Source: Verrucomicrobiota bacterium
GTDB lineage: Bacteria > Verrucomicrobiota > Verrucomicrobiia > Chthoniobacterales > UBA10450
NCBI GenBank assembly: GCA_003218535.1
Contig: QHNV01000057.1
Location: forward strand, 1-51,753
Direction: 5' to 3'
DNA length: 51,753 nt
Every line of letters begins with the position of its first letter. Position 1 is the first letter of the stretch. This document shows, in pieces, positions 8,271 through 17,888 of the stretch. The notes beneath the pieces were generated by a model. That model was given only the letters and a program-made list of their open reading frames with translations. It did no database searches and was not told the origin of the DNA. A program made the translations under genes and the position numbers.

Positions 8271-9230
8271 ATGGCAAAGCAGGATGACCGTCAGTCGAGC
8301 GCGGATTTTTGGCCGGCGTTGCCTTTTAATGAATGGCAAGCGACAGCCGAGACGTTGCATATGTGGACACAGATCGTGGGCAAGGTTCGCCTCACGCTCA
8401 GTCCCTGGATCAATCATTCATGGCACGTCACGCTCTACGTGACTTCACGTGGCCTGACCACTTCGCCCATTCCACACGAGCTTTATACGTTCGAGATCGA
8501 CTTTGATTTCATCGACCACGAATTGCGTATCCTGAAAAGTGACGGCGCCGTTCGCGTATTCAAGCTTCGACCGCAACCAGTGGCCGAATTTTATAATGCG
8601 GTCATGAATGGGCTCGACGAGCTCAGCTTGCACGTGAAAATCGACACCACGCCAAACGAGATTGCCGATCCGATTCCATTCGATCGGGACGAAACCCACG
8701 GATCATACGATTCGGAGTATGCGAATCGATTTTGGCGCGTGCTGTTGCAATCCACGCGCGTGCTTACGGAATTTCGGTCGCGCTTCTGCGGAAAATGCAG
8801 CCCGGTGCATTTCTTCTGGGGAAGCTTCGACCTCGCGGTCACGCGATTCTCTGGACGTGCGGCGCCGCCGCATCCGGGTGGAATCCCGCATCTGCCAGAC
8901 CGTGTGACCCGTGAAGCGTACGCGCAGGAAGTCAGCAGCGTCGGTTTTTGGCCAGGCAACGCTGCGAGTCCCACGCCAATTTTCTACTCCTACGCTTACC
9001 CCGAGCCGCATGGATTTTCGCAAGCGAAAGTACGCCCGGCGGAAGCTACGTACTTAACGCAATTACGCGAGTTCGTTCTTCCGTACGATGTCGTCCGCAA
9101 TGCGACGTCGCCCGACGACGTTCTTCTGGATTTTGCGCAGAGCACTTACGATGCCGCATCGACTTTGGGCAATTGGGATCGTGCAGCACTGGAGGAATCT
9201 AGCCTTAAGCCTCCGAAACCGGTGGAATAG
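8271..9230 (+). CDS. DUF5996 family protein
   Basis: The 319-residue protein matches the DUF5996 family pattern: an N-terminal FWPALPFNEWQATAETLHMW, a beta-rich middle (FFWGSFDLAVTRFSGR), and SVGFWPGNAASPTPIFYSYAYPEP. The function is unknown. It has no signal peptide or membrane segment, so it is probably cytosolic. The start at 8271 is chosen because MAKQDDR precedes the conserved FWPALP; the 19 codons upstream look like leader. The gene converges on the TPR gene downstream. Confidence 0.7.
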   Translation: MAKQDDRQSSADFWPALPFNEWQATAETLHMWTQIVGKVRLTLSPWINHSWHVTLYVTSRGLTTSPIPHELYTFEIDFDFIDHELRILKSDGAVRVFKLRPQPVAEFYNAVMNGLDELSLHVKIDTTPNEIADPIPFDRDETHGSYDSEYANRFWRVLLQSTRVLTEFRSRFCGKCSPVHFFWGSFDLAVTRFSGRAAPPHPGGIPHLPDRVTREAYAQEVSSVGFWPGNAASPTPIFYSYAYPEPHGFSQAKVRPAEATYLTQLREFVLPYDVVRNATSPDDVLLDFAQSTYDAASTLGNWDRAALEESSLKPPKPVE

Positions 9231-9273
9231 CTTGCTTTGGCGCGGCGACACGCCGTTGCAATATCGCTCTTCG

Positions 9274-10824
9274 CTAGTTCATAGCTGCAATCATTTCGCT
9301 GGCATGAGCCTTGCCCATCAAAGCGCCACGACGCTGCGGAGTCATCGTCAGCGTGCGCTCAAACTCTTTGAGAGCTTCCTGCGGTCGATTTAATTCCAGC
9401 AGCAGGTCACCAAGCTGTTCGCGCGCTGGAACGATCGCACCTGGTGTGACCGGACGCTTTTCGACAGCGTCCTCTTCGTCGGCCGCATCGCGGATGAGCT
9501 TGAGAGCTTCGTCATCTTTTCCCTCGGCGTGCGCTAGCCATGCCCGCGCTTCATTAATCTGGACGTGTACTTGCGTAGCCCAGTAATCATCGCCCAGCCC
9601 GTGCAACCGTTCGTAAGAGTTTTCTAACTTTTCGATCTCCCGCCGTGCCGCGCCCCGCTGCCCGCTACGCGCGAGTCCGATCGCACGCGCCCACATGGTG
9701 ATGGCGGAAAGGTTCGGTTGCGCGCCGGAAATGGGTTCGAGCCCAGCAGCCTTTGCCCACTGCCGACGTTCAATAGCGTAGCGCACGGGCATGGCGCTTG
9801 CCGCGTAGCCTACCTTGAACTCGCCCGCGTGCAGGTCCGACATTGCGCGCAGATCTTCAAGAACACGCGCCGCTTCGGTATCGCGACCGAGTTGTAAGTA
9901 GGCATACGTGAGATAATCCATAGCATGCAATTCTTCGCCGATGTCGCCTTGAGCGTGTGCGGCGGTTCTCGCGGCGAGGTTTGAAGCGATCGAGTCCTCC
10001 CACATTCCCAATCGCGTATAGATGTGCGAAGGCATGTGCAAGGCATGCGGTGCTGACGGCGCAATCTGGGAATAAGCACGAGCCGGAGCTACTCCGCGGC
10101 GCGCCATTTCGGAGTTGTCGCATGCGTGAATCAAATAGTGCGGAATGCCCGGATGCTGCCGGAATTTCTGGAACAACGGTTCGAGCAATGCAGCGGCTTT
10201 CTTCTCATTGGCATGAGTGTTGTCAGTTGGCGACGCGGTGGCGATCAGTGCCAGCGCGTAAAAGACCTGGCACTCGACATCGTCGGGATAACGTTCGGCG
10301 AGTTTCCCCATCGCCACTGTGTAATCGTTCGCACGCTCATGGTATGGGACAGAATCCGGTTTTGCGTAGATCGTGCTTAGCGCATCAATAAAACCGCGTT
10401 CCCGTTCTGAACCGCCAATGCGTCTGGCTTGCTCAATCTCTCCCTGACCCCGCGCCACGTCTTCCGGAGCCAGATAAGGTTCCCATAACTGGTGAAAATA
10501 AGTCATGGCCACGCCCCAATGGGCGACGGCGCAATTTGGATCTTTAGCTATCACCTCGCGAAACGTTTTTTCTGCTGCCGAGTACGCAAAGGAATGCAAA
10601 AGCGCCACAGCCCGCTCAAACTCTGGTTGGACATCTGCAGAGCAAGATGTGCGGAAGTGCACGGTACCAAGTCTCTCTGGTACAGGATGCTCGTGGTTCT
10701 GCGCGATTACGATCGATTGCGAATTCGGCAGGGCGAAACATACGAGCGAGAAAGATAGCCCGAAGATCGCCCACACTCTTAAATGTTGAGGCATCAGGGT
10801 AATCATCACACGCGTCTCATCCAA
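9274..10824 (-). CDS. Secreted TPR-repeat protein
   Basis: The 516-residue product has an N-terminal signal or anchor segment (VWAIFGLSFSLVCFALP) followed by tetratricopeptide-like helical repeats to the C-terminus. These include the conserved stretches AVAHWGVAMTYFHQLWEPYL and LHMPSHIYTRLGMWEDSI. This pattern occurs in a family of uncharacterised TPR proteins of soil bacteria. It would act outside the cytoplasm as a protein-interaction scaffold; the partner is not known. Start codons at 10824, 10806 and 10794 are all possible and none has a clear ribosome site. It is divergent from the respiratory operon and shares the 350-base spacer with it. Confidence 0.65.
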   Translation of the reverse strand: MDETRVMITLMPQHLRVWAIFGLSFSLVCFALPNSQSIVIAQNHEHPVPERLGTVHFRTSCSADVQPEFERAVALLHSFAYSAAEKTFREVIAKDPNCAVAHWGVAMTYFHQLWEPYLAPEDVARGQGEIEQARRIGGSERERGFIDALSTIYAKPDSVPYHERANDYTVAMGKLAERYPDDVECQVFYALALIATASPTDNTHANEKKAAALLEPLFQKFRQHPGIPHYLIHACDNSEMARRGVAPARAYSQIAPSAPHALHMPSHIYTRLGMWEDSIASNLAARTAAHAQGDIGEELHAMDYLTYAYLQLGRDTEAARVLEDLRAMSDLHAGEFKVGYAASAMPVRYAIERRQWAKAAGLEPISGAQPNLSAITMWARAIGLARSGQRGAARREIEKLENSYERLHGLGDDYWATQVHVQINEARAWLAHAEGKDDEALKLIRDAADEEDAVEKRPVTPGAIVPAREQLGDLLLELNRPQEALKEFERTLTMTPQRRGALMGKAHASEMIAAMN

Positions 10825-11175
10825 TCAGTTTATTTGTCGATCGCAAAAAAATAACTTTGCCGCGGCTTATCGCTATCATCCACGCGTTTTTTAGAATCTT
10901 GCGGATCTGAAGGATGGATGGGGATGTTACGGGCTTGACGCGTTCGCGAAGTTTTGACGTGATCGGTGTCGCCACGCGACATTTGGATCGACAGCCATGA
11001 CGAAATTTATTTTGCCCTCCCGCGACGCATTTATAGAATCCTCATTGCCCCTCGGACTCGCGATTAACCTTAACCCTTTGCAGCGTCTGAACGAAGCACA
11101 TCCTGATCACTGTTTTGATTTGTTAGCAGCGTGGCGATTGCCGACCGTCAGCGCAAACGCGGCGGACTAGTACCC
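10825..11175. promoter_or_regulatory. Divergent spacer upstream of the ACIII operon
   Basis: This 351-base spacer separates the leftward TPR gene from the rightward act operon, so it must hold both promoters. I cannot assign -35/-10 boxes with confidence because promoter consensus in this phylum is poorly defined. The right half contains an uninterrupted 57-codon reading frame (10997-11170), listed separately. Confidence 0.4.
10997..11170 (+). CDS. Possible 57-residue small protein or leader upstream of actA
   Basis: An ATG at 10997 opens a frame of 57 codons (MTKFILPSRDAFIESS...) ending in TAG only 5 bases before the actA ATG. There is no recognisable domain, signal peptide or ribosome site stronger than GGATCGAC. 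The tight spacing to actA is what translational coupling or a leader peptide would look like, but a chance frame in GC-rich DNA is equally possible. Confidence 0.25.
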   Translation: MTKFILPSRDAFIESSLPLGLAINLNPLQRLNEAHPDHCFDLLAAWRLPTVSANAAD

Positions 11176-11901
11176 ATGGCGAATTTCTTCCCACGCTGGA
11201 CGAACTGGTTGCCGCTCAAGCTCGTGGTCTGTGGCATTGTGTTCGCCTGTGGATTGACCGCCGCGGCGTGGTATTACGTGACGCCAAAATACACCAAAGT
11301 CGGTTATCAACCGATCCAACCCGTGCCGTTTCCGCACGACATTCACGTTTCGCAATTAGGAATGGATTGTCGGTATTGTCACAGCTTTGTAGAAATGGCA
11401 GCGCAATCGAACGTCCCGAACACCCAAACCTGTATGAACTGCCATACGCAGGTGCAAAAGGATAACCCAAAGCTTGAGCCAGTTCGGGCAAGCTGGAGAA
11501 CGGGCAACCCGATCGAGTGGGTATGGATCCATCGCACGGTCGATTACGTTTATTACAATCACGCAGCGCACGTGAACCGCGGCATCAGCTGTTTCAGTTG
11601 CCACGGCCCGGTCAATCACATGTCGGTGGTGTCTATGGCCAAGCCCCACAGCATGGCCTGGTGCTTGGAATGCCATCGGCACCCTGAAAATTTCCTGCGA
11701 CCCGAAGACCAGGTTTTCAATCTCGATTGGAAACCGGACGACATGAAACCGCCGGAGTTTGTGGCGAAATATGGGCAACCAAGTGATGCGCGTGAAGATT
11801 TTTCGAAGAAGAAGAGACTCACTCAAGCCGAGATCGGCCAGACCTTAAAAGAGCGCTGGAACATTAATCCGCCAACAAATTGTCAGGGTTGCCACCGATG
11901 A
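11176..11901 (+). CDS. actA: ACIII subunit ActA, pentaheme cytochrome c
   Basis: This 241-residue protein has one N-terminal membrane helix (about 13-32) and five CxxCH heme c sites at 65-69, 86-90, 139-143, 163-167 and 236-240, as in ActA of alternative complex III. ACIII oxidises menaquinol and passes electrons to cytochrome c or directly to an oxidase. ActA lies on the periplasmic side and takes electrons from ActB. I prefer the ATG at 11176 to a GTG at 11131, since homology and the membrane anchor start here. It is the first gene of a long operon and overlaps actB by 4 bases (ATGA). Confidence 0.9.
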   Translation: MANFFPRWTNWLPLKLVVCGIVFACGLTAAAWYYVTPKYTKVGYQPIQPVPFPHDIHVSQLGMDCRYCHSFVEMAAQSNVPNTQTCMNCHTQVQKDNPKLEPVRASWRTGNPIEWVWIHRTVDYVYYNHAAHVNRGISCFSCHGPVNHMSVVSMAKPHSMAWCLECHRHPENFLRPEDQVFNLDWKPDDMKPPEFVAKYGQPSDAREDFSKKKRLTQAEIGQTLKERWNINPPTNCQGCHR

Positions 11902-14900
11902 AACGCGTATTTCACCATCCACCAGAGCCAACCACAGGAAAGCGTTACTGGCGCAGTCTAGGCGAGTTGAGTGATACACCCGAATTTCGCCAATGGCTGG
12001 AACGGGAATTCCCTCCAGGCGCAGCGGAATTGAACGGCGATGAATGGTCGCGGCGCGATTTCCTGAAGTTAATGGGCGCATCGATGGCGCTGGCGGGGGT
12101 TGGCCTAACGAGTTGTCGTCGGCCGGAACTGCATCTGGTTCCCTTTACCAAAAACGTGGAGTGGACGATTCCCGGGAAATTTCTCTACTACGCGACCGCG
12201 ATGCCTCGGCGCACCGGCGGCATTCCGCTGATTGCCACTACCGTGGATGGGCGTCCCATCAAGCTCGAAGGCAATCCGCTGCATCCCGCCTCGGCTGGCA
12301 CCACCGACACTTTCGTTCAGGCGTCGGTTCTTGATCTCTACGATCCGACCCGGTCGAAACGATTTGCTCAAAAGGGGAAACGCAGCACGCGCGAAGATTT
12401 TGAAAAGTACGTCAGCGAGCTTCGCAAAACATTCCTCAGCGATCAGGGCGATGGTCTGGCTTTCCTGGTTGAAGAGACGAACTCGCCTACGCGCGAGCGG
12501 TTGCGCATGGAGCTGGAAAAGGTTTTTCCGAACATGCGGTGGTGCGTGTACGAGCCGCTCCTCAGTCAGGAACAAACGATTGCGGTGGAAAACGTATTCG
12601 GAGCTGGCGCGCGGCTGATTCCCAGATTCGACCGCGTTGATGTTATTCTTGCTTTAGACAGCGATTTTCTCGACTGCGGACAGGGCGATCTTGAGACCGT
12701 GCGCGCGTTCACTTCGCGCCGCAGGGTGAATTCTGCGGTAGACAACATGAATCGGCTCTATGTCGTCGAGAATCGTTTCACGCTCACTGGCGCCATGGCC
12801 GACCATCGGCTGCGTTGTCCCGCGAGCCAAATCGCCGCGTTCGCACACGCGCTTGCGGGAAAAATTCTTTCTGGAACGAACGACGCCAGCTTGGGCACAG
12901 TCTTTGGCAATCTGCAGGGTCTGAATGGCGGAGGGACCTTCGATGAGAAGTGGGTTAGCGAGGCAGCGAATGACCTGCTCGCAAAACCAGGCGCTAGCTT
13001 GGTGCTCGTGGGCCCAACGCAGCCAGTCGCAGTGCAATTGCTCGTTTATGCGATCAATGCTGCGCTGAAAAACCTCGGCCAAACGTTAGTTGTTCGCCAG
13101 CTTCCGCGTCCGGCAGCTGCCGGACGAACAATCGACATTTCGCAACTGGCGAGGGATATCAACGACGGACGGATCAAACAGCTTTTCATTCTTGGAGGCG
13201 ATCCGGTCTATAACGCGCCGCGCGGATTGGTGGAAGATCCGCAGAAAAAGCTGCCGCTGGATTGGAGCGATCTGCAAAAGAAAGTGCCGAACATTGTCCG
13301 GCTCGGATACCACGAGGATGCCACATCCGCGCTAAGCCAGTGGCACGTCCCGCTGGCGCATTATCTAGAATCTTGGGGCGACGCCCTCACGGCCGGTGGC
13401 GGTTACCTGTCGATTCAACCGATGATACTGCCGTTGTTCGGAGGGCTCAGCGAAATCGAACTGATCAACATGCTGGCAGGGGGGCCGAAGGTGCAAGGAC
13501 CGGAGTTGGTGCAAGAGACTTTTCGCCTAACAAATCCACCGGGAGATTTTCAAACCGCGTGGTCGCGCTTTCTACACGACGGATTTGCCTCGCACGTTCG
13601 GCCGCGTGATCAGGCGCCGCCCGCGTTTAATGCAAACGCAGCGGGTCCGCTCGTCCAAAATTCGTGGACATTGACGACGGCGCCCACGCCGGATTCACCA
13701 GAAATTGTCCTAACGGCCAGCTATGCGATGGACGATGGCCGCTACGCCAATAACGGCTGGCTTCAGGAATTGCCCGACCCAATCACAAAACTCACCTGGG
13801 ACAACGCGGCGTTGATCAGTCCTGCTTACGCGAAAAGGCTGGGCGTTGAGGCCGGCGATTTGTTGCAAATCACAATCGATGAAAAGAGCTCTGCCGGGAC
13901 GCCAGTAAAACGCCAGCTTGTGATCGCAACACTCGTGTCGCCGGGTCACGCGGACAATTCCGTTACGATCCCGCTGGGTTACGGCCGAAAAATGCCACAG
14001 TTCTATGAGTTGCCCTACGCGGGTGCTGATCTGAAAGAAAGACCGGGCATCGAGGAGCAGTCGGGCTTTAACGGTTACTTTCTGCGCACGGCGGCAAATC
14101 CGCATTTCGTCGCCGCTGGCGGCAAGGGGGTTGCGAGCGTGCAGGTGACCAAGGTCGGTCGCACTTATCCTCTGTCGATCGTGCAGGAACACTTCAGTAT
14201 TGAAGGTCGCGGTCTTGTCCGGGAAGCGACGCTGGAGGGCTATCGCGCGAACAATGAGTTCGCGAAGAAAATTCCGGGCGAAGAAGAACTGCCGTATCCG
14301 CCGCCGAGCTTGTACACGCACCCGCCGCTGGATGCGCCACAGCAGTGGGGCATGAGCATCGATCTGAATGTGTGCACCGGGTGCAGCGCGTGTGTGATCG
14401 CCTGCCAGGCCGAGAACAACGTCCCAGTCGTGGGCAAGTTACAGGTGGCGCATGGCCGTATCATGCACTGGCTCCGCATCGATCGCTATTACGCCAGCCG
14501 GAAACCATTCAACCAGGACCGCGGCGAATGGCCGGAGAATCCCGAGATCGTGCATCAGCCGATGCCCTGCCAGCATTGCGAGAACGCGCCGTGCGAAACG
14601 GTTTGTCCGGTCAATGCGACCATTCACAGCGAGGACGGTCTTAACGTCATGGCTTACAATCGGTGCGTCGGCACGCGATTTTGCTCCAATAACTGCCCGT
14701 TCAAGGTGCGCCGGTTTAATTATTTCGATTACAATCAGCGACCCGTCGGCAAGAGGAAGATCGCCGGCGCACTAAGCATCTACGAAGAATACTTCGCACC
14801 ACTGACAAGCAAGGGCGCACCGGACACTATCAAGATGCAGAAGAATCCTAACGTGACTGTGCGCATGCGCGGCGTGATGGAGAAGTGCACCTTCTGCGTG

Positions 14901-15215
14901 CAACGCATCGAGGAAGCAAAGATTGCGGCGCTTGCCCGTGCTGGTGCCTCTGCGGACAAGCGCATCCCGCGCGATTCGTTCACGACAGCCTGCGCGCAAG
15001 CCTGTCCCACGGGAGCGATTGTTTTTGGTGACATCAAGGATCCGGAAAGCCGCGTCTCAAAACTGAAACAGCAGGACCGCAACTATCGGTTGCTGGATTA
15101 TTTGAACGTCAGGGCGCGAACCAGTTATCTCGCGCGGATTCGCAATCCGAATCCGAAAATGCCTGATGCCGAAAATATCGGAGTCGCAAGCTTGGTGGAG
15201 AGGGTACCAGAATGA
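11898..15215 (+). CDS. actB: ACIII subunit ActB, molybdopterin-like plus Fe-S protein
   Basis: This 1105-residue fusion begins with a twin-arginine signal (SRRDFLK, 51-57) and a possible lipobox (GVGLTSC, C73). It continues as a molybdopterin-oxidoreductase-like domain without an obvious cofactor site, as known for ActB1. The C-terminal ferredoxin part starts at CTGCSACVIAC (C826). Its further cysteine clusters are CQHCENAPCETVCP, CVGTRFCSNNCP and CTFC...CAQACPTGA, consistent with several [4Fe-4S] centres and one [3Fe-4S] centre. It carries electrons from the quinol site toward the heme c subunits in the periplasm. The start overlaps the actA stop. Family length and domain order are intact. 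Confidence 0.92.
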   Translation: MKRVFHHPPEPTTGKRYWRSLGELSDTPEFRQWLEREFPPGAAELNGDEWSRRDFLKLMGASMALAGVGLTSCRRPELHLVPFTKNVEWTIPGKFLYYATAMPRRTGGIPLIATTVDGRPIKLEGNPLHPASAGTTDTFVQASVLDLYDPTRSKRFAQKGKRSTREDFEKYVSELRKTFLSDQGDGLAFLVEETNSPTRERLRMELEKVFPNMRWCVYEPLLSQEQTIAVENVFGAGARLIPRFDRVDVILALDSDFLDCGQGDLETVRAFTSRRRVNSAVDNMNRLYVVENRFTLTGAMADHRLRCPASQIAAFAHALAGKILSGTNDASLGTVFGNLQGLNGGGTFDEKWVSEAANDLLAKPGASLVLVGPTQPVAVQLLVYAINAALKNLGQTLVVRQLPRPAAAGRTIDISQLARDINDGRIKQLFILGGDPVYNAPRGLVEDPQKKLPLDWSDLQKKVPNIVRLGYHEDATSALSQWHVPLAHYLESWGDALTAGGGYLSIQPMILPLFGGLSEIELINMLAGGPKVQGPELVQETFRLTNPPGDFQTAWSRFLHDGFASHVRPRDQAPPAFNANAAGPLVQNSWTLTTAPTPDSPEIVLTASYAMDDGRYANNGWLQELPDPITKLTWDNAALISPAYAKRLGVEAGDLLQITIDEKSSAGTPVKRQLVIATLVSPGHADNSVTIPLGYGRKMPQFYELPYAGADLKERPGIEEQSGFNGYFLRTAANPHFVAAGGKGVASVQVTKVGRTYPLSIVQEHFSIEGRGLVREATLEGYRANNEFAKKIPGEEELPYPPPSLYTHPPLDAPQQWGMSIDLNVCTGCSACVIACQAENNVPVVGKLQVAHGRIMHWLRIDRYYASRKPFNQDRGEWPENPEIVHQPMPCQHCENAPCETVCPVNATIHSEDGLNVMAYNRCVGTRFCSNNCPFKVRRFNYFDYNQRPVGKRKIAGALSIYEEYFAPLTSKGAPDTIKMQKNPNVTVRMRGVMEKCTFCVQRIEEAKIAALARAGASADKRIPRDSFTTACAQACPTGAIVFGDIKDPESRVSKLKQQDRNYRLLDYLNVRARTSYLARIRNPNPKMPDAENIGVASLVERVPE

Positions 15216-15315
15216 AACGGAAGGCCTTAGATTGTATCCGGGTACCTGTGACAAGTCCTGTTCCGACCGTCCCCAGCGCCGTGGCTACAGGAGCGGTGGA
15301 GCTTGCAATATAATT

Positions 15316-16614
15316 ATGGACGCGGCGCCAACAGCAACAGGACCGATTAAAGAGGCCGAGAGGCGAATTACGCGTGTTCCGCTGGTATTGAACCGGCGTA
15401 ATTTCAGTTGGCTGACGGAACGCATTTCCGGCGTGGTGGAACAACCCGCGCCACGCTGGTGGTGGGTGGCGTTCACCATTACTGCAAGCGCCGCGACGTT
15501 TGGACTTTTTTGCATCGGATACCAGATTTCCACCGGGGTCGGCACATGGGGAAATCAGATCCCGGTCGGCTGGGCTTGGGACATTACCAATTTCGTTTTT
15601 TGGATCGGTATCGGACATGATCTCGCGCCGGTGCCTAACAACTGGGCGATCTGGCAAAATTTCCGCAGCGCGCTTATGTGGGACGTTTTTGCGGTTTCGA
15701 CCTATTTTACCGTCTCCGTCCTATTTTGGTACACCGGTTTGGTCCCGGATTTGGCGACGCTGCGCGACCGGGCGACCACAAAGGTCAGGAAGTTTCTTTT
15801 CGGAGTGTTCGCGTGTGGGTGGCGCGGCTCGAATCGAAACTGGCGTCATTACGAAATGGCCTATCTTCTCTTGGCCGGCCTTTCCACGCCGCTGGTTCTT
15901 TCGGTCCACAGCGTGGTATCATTTGATTTCGCCACGACGCTTGTGCCCACATGGCACACGACAATCTTCCCGCCCTATTTCGTCGCGGGCGCAATATTTG
16001 GCGGATTCGCCATGGTGTTGACTCTGCTGTTGCCCTGCCGCGCGATGTTCAAATTGCAGGATGTAATCACGCCGCAGCACATCGACAAAATGGCGAAGAT
16101 CATTTTGTTGACCGGTTCATTCGTCGGTTACGCCTACACGATGGAGTTTTTCTTGGCTTGGTACAGCGGCAATTCCTACGAGCGGTTCGCGTTTTGGAAT
16201 CGCGTTTTCGGACCTTACTGGTGGTACTGGTGGTTCGGCATGCTCTTCTGCAATTGCCTCTCGCCGCAACTTTTCTGGTTCCGGTGGTGCCGTTACAACA
16301 TCTTGGTCGTCTTTTTCGTGGCGATGTGCGTGAACGCCGGCATGTGGTTTGAGCGTTTCATCATTATTGCCGGCGGTTTGGCTCGCGATTTCCTGCCATC
16401 ATCGTGGAGAATTTATCATCCGACGTGGGTGGACATCTGGACCTACATCGGGACGCTCGGGATTTTCACGTCGCTGTTCCTGCTCTTCGTTCGGTTTTTA
16501 CCCATGATCGCGATGTCGGAAGTGAAGACTGCCGTACCGGAAGCGGACCCGCATTACACCACGCCCCCGGGGATTCAATCGGTATCTCCCGGCGGGAAGG
16601 AGCGCACCCGATGA
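15316..16614 (+). CDS. actC: ACIII subunit ActC, NrfD-like membrane protein
   Basis: The 432-residue protein is polytopic, with about ten helices of the NrfD/PsrC type. It opens with a soluble segment (PLVLNRRNFSWLTERIS) typical of ActC. In ACIII the NrfD-like subunits carry the quinol site and the proposed proton path. I start it at the ATG at 15316; the frame stays open to 15166, but the extra region includes a short GTGGCTACAG repeat-like spacer and no family homology. The unusual ~100-base gap after actB contrasts with the overlapping junctions elsewhere in the operon. It overlaps actD by 4 bases. Confidence 0.88.
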   Translation: MDAAPTATGPIKEAERRITRVPLVLNRRNFSWLTERISGVVEQPAPRWWWVAFTITASAATFGLFCIGYQISTGVGTWGNQIPVGWAWDITNFVFWIGIGHDLAPVPNNWAIWQNFRSALMWDVFAVSTYFTVSVLFWYTGLVPDLATLRDRATTKVRKFLFGVFACGWRGSNRNWRHYEMAYLLLAGLSTPLVLSVHSVVSFDFATTLVPTWHTTIFPPYFVAGAIFGGFAMVLTLLLPCRAMFKLQDVITPQHIDKMAKIILLTGSFVGYAYTMEFFLAWYSGNSYERFAFWNRVFGPYWWYWWFGMLFCNCLSPQLFWFRWCRYNILVVFFVAMCVNAGMWFERFIIIAGGLARDFLPSSWRIYHPTWVDIWTYIGTLGIFTSLFLLFVRFLPMIAMSEVKTAVPEADPHYTTPPGIQSVSPGGKERTR

Positions 16615-17168
16615 TGAAGACTCCGTTCGGTCACACAGTTTACGCCATGGGTGCGGAGTATCCGAGCGCAGCCGCGCTTTACGAAGCGGCCAAGCGCGTT
16701 CGGGACGCGGGTTTCAGGCGGTGGGACGTTTACTCTCCGTTTCCCATCCATGGAATGGACGAAGCGATGGGGCTTGGAAAATCGTGGTTGAGCGGCTGGG
16801 TTTTGTTTGGCGGAGTTTCGGGTCTGCTCACCGCTGCGTTAGTTGAATTTGGGCCATCCTGGGGTCTCTATCGGCTCGATGTGCACGGCAAGCCGTGGAA
16901 TTTTTGGACCGTCCCGGCGTTTTTTCCGATCATGTTCGAGCTGACTGTACTCTTCGGCGCGTTCGCTTCATTTTTTGCGTGGCTTGGCATGAACGGATTG
17001 CCGCGCTGGTACCATCCGATGTTCAACTGGGAGCGATTTAGCCGCGTAACCAACGACGGATTTTTTCTGGCGATTGAAGCGCGCGATCCACGCTTTACCG
17101 AAACTGGCGTCCGCGAATTACTGGAGCAAACCGGCGGACAGCACATCACGATCGTTCACGAGGACTGA
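16611..17168 (+). CDS. actD: ACIII subunit ActD, two-helix membrane protein
   Basis: The 185-residue protein has the ActD signature: a soluble N-terminus (AALYEAAKRVRDAGFRRWD, YSPFPIHGMDEAMGL), two membrane helices (around WLSGWVLFGGVSGLLTAAL and PIMFELTVLFGAFASFFAW), then a short C-terminal domain. It is a structural subunit that holds the core of alternative complex III. The ATGATGA junction with actC and the 3-base gap to actE show translational coupling. Confidence 0.88.
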   Translation: MMKTPFGHTVYAMGAEYPSAAALYEAAKRVRDAGFRRWDVYSPFPIHGMDEAMGLGKSWLSGWVLFGGVSGLLTAALVEFGPSWGLYRLDVHGKPWNFWTVPAFFPIMFELTVLFGAFASFFAWLGMNGLPRWYHPMFNWERFSRVTNDGFFLAIEARDPRFTETGVRELLEQTGGQHITIVHED

Positions 17169-17171
17169 CAA

Positions 17172-17888
17172 ATGTTGCGAGGATTTCTGGTGATTTTTCT
17201 CTTATGCGCGATTGCGATCCTCGCGGTGTTTGGATTTCGCGGGCAAACCGGCACCCAACCCCCAACGGAAGTTTTTCCGGATATGGTGCGCCAGATGAAG
17301 GTGCGCGCACAAGCGCCGCTCGATTTTTTCGCGGATGGGCGCGGTCCGCGTTTGCCGGTTGCGGGCACAGTCCCGATTGGCTACGAAATGCCGAAGCCGG
17401 AGACGACACAATCCCACGCTGCTGAAGTTGGTTCCTGGTCGCATCCGGAGGCAAGTTTTAGCGCCGGCACCGATTACTACAACACTGGGAAGATGCGCGA
17501 TCACTGGGGGACGGGTATTCCGCTGGAAGTAACGCCCGAGTTGATGGAGCGGGGACAGCAACGTTTCAATATCACATGCGCGATGTGCCACGGCGCTGGG
17601 GCTGCGGGCAATGGAATCACCAAACAGTACGGCCTCGCCACCGTGGTTTCTCTTCAGGATGAACGCATCCGCAAAATGTCGGACGGCGAGATTTTCAACA
17701 CGATCACCAGCGGCAAAAACACCATGATGGCTTACGGGCCGAACATCATCGTGCCAGATCGCTGGGCAATCATTGCTTATTTGCGTGCTTTACAGCGCAG
17801 TCAAAACGCAACGATCGCCGATGTTCCAGAGGAGCATCGCGCCGAACTGGAGAAACCGGCGTCAACGCCGCCGGCTACAGGAAAATGA
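17172..17888 (+). CDS. actE: ACIII subunit ActE, monoheme cytochrome c
   Basis: The 238-residue protein has an N-terminal membrane anchor or signal (FLVIFLLCAIAILAVFGF) and one heme site CAMCH at 136-140. The region MKVRAQAPLDFF and the Met-rich stretch NTMMAYGPNIIVPDRW are typical of ActE, where a methionine is the second heme ligand. It passes electrons from ActA/ActB to the terminal acceptor in the periplasm. The Pro/Ala tail is variable. It overlaps actF by 4 bases. Confidence 0.88.
   Translation: MLRGFLVIFLLCAIAILAVFGFRGQTGTQPPTEVFPDMVRQMKVRAQAPLDFFADGRGPRLPVAGTVPIGYEMPKPETTQSHAAEVGSWSHPEASFSAGTDYYNTGKMRDHWGTGIPLEVTPELMERGQQRFNITCAMCHGAGAAGNGITKQYGLATVVSLQDERIRKMSDGEIFNTITSGKNTMMAYGPNIIVPDRWAIIAYLRALQRSQNATIADVPEEHRAELEKPASTPPATGK

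Noticed and set aside
11131-11175. GTG start giving ActA 15 extra residues
   Set aside because: The extension has no signal or family similarity, and the ATG at 11176 places the membrane anchor correctly.
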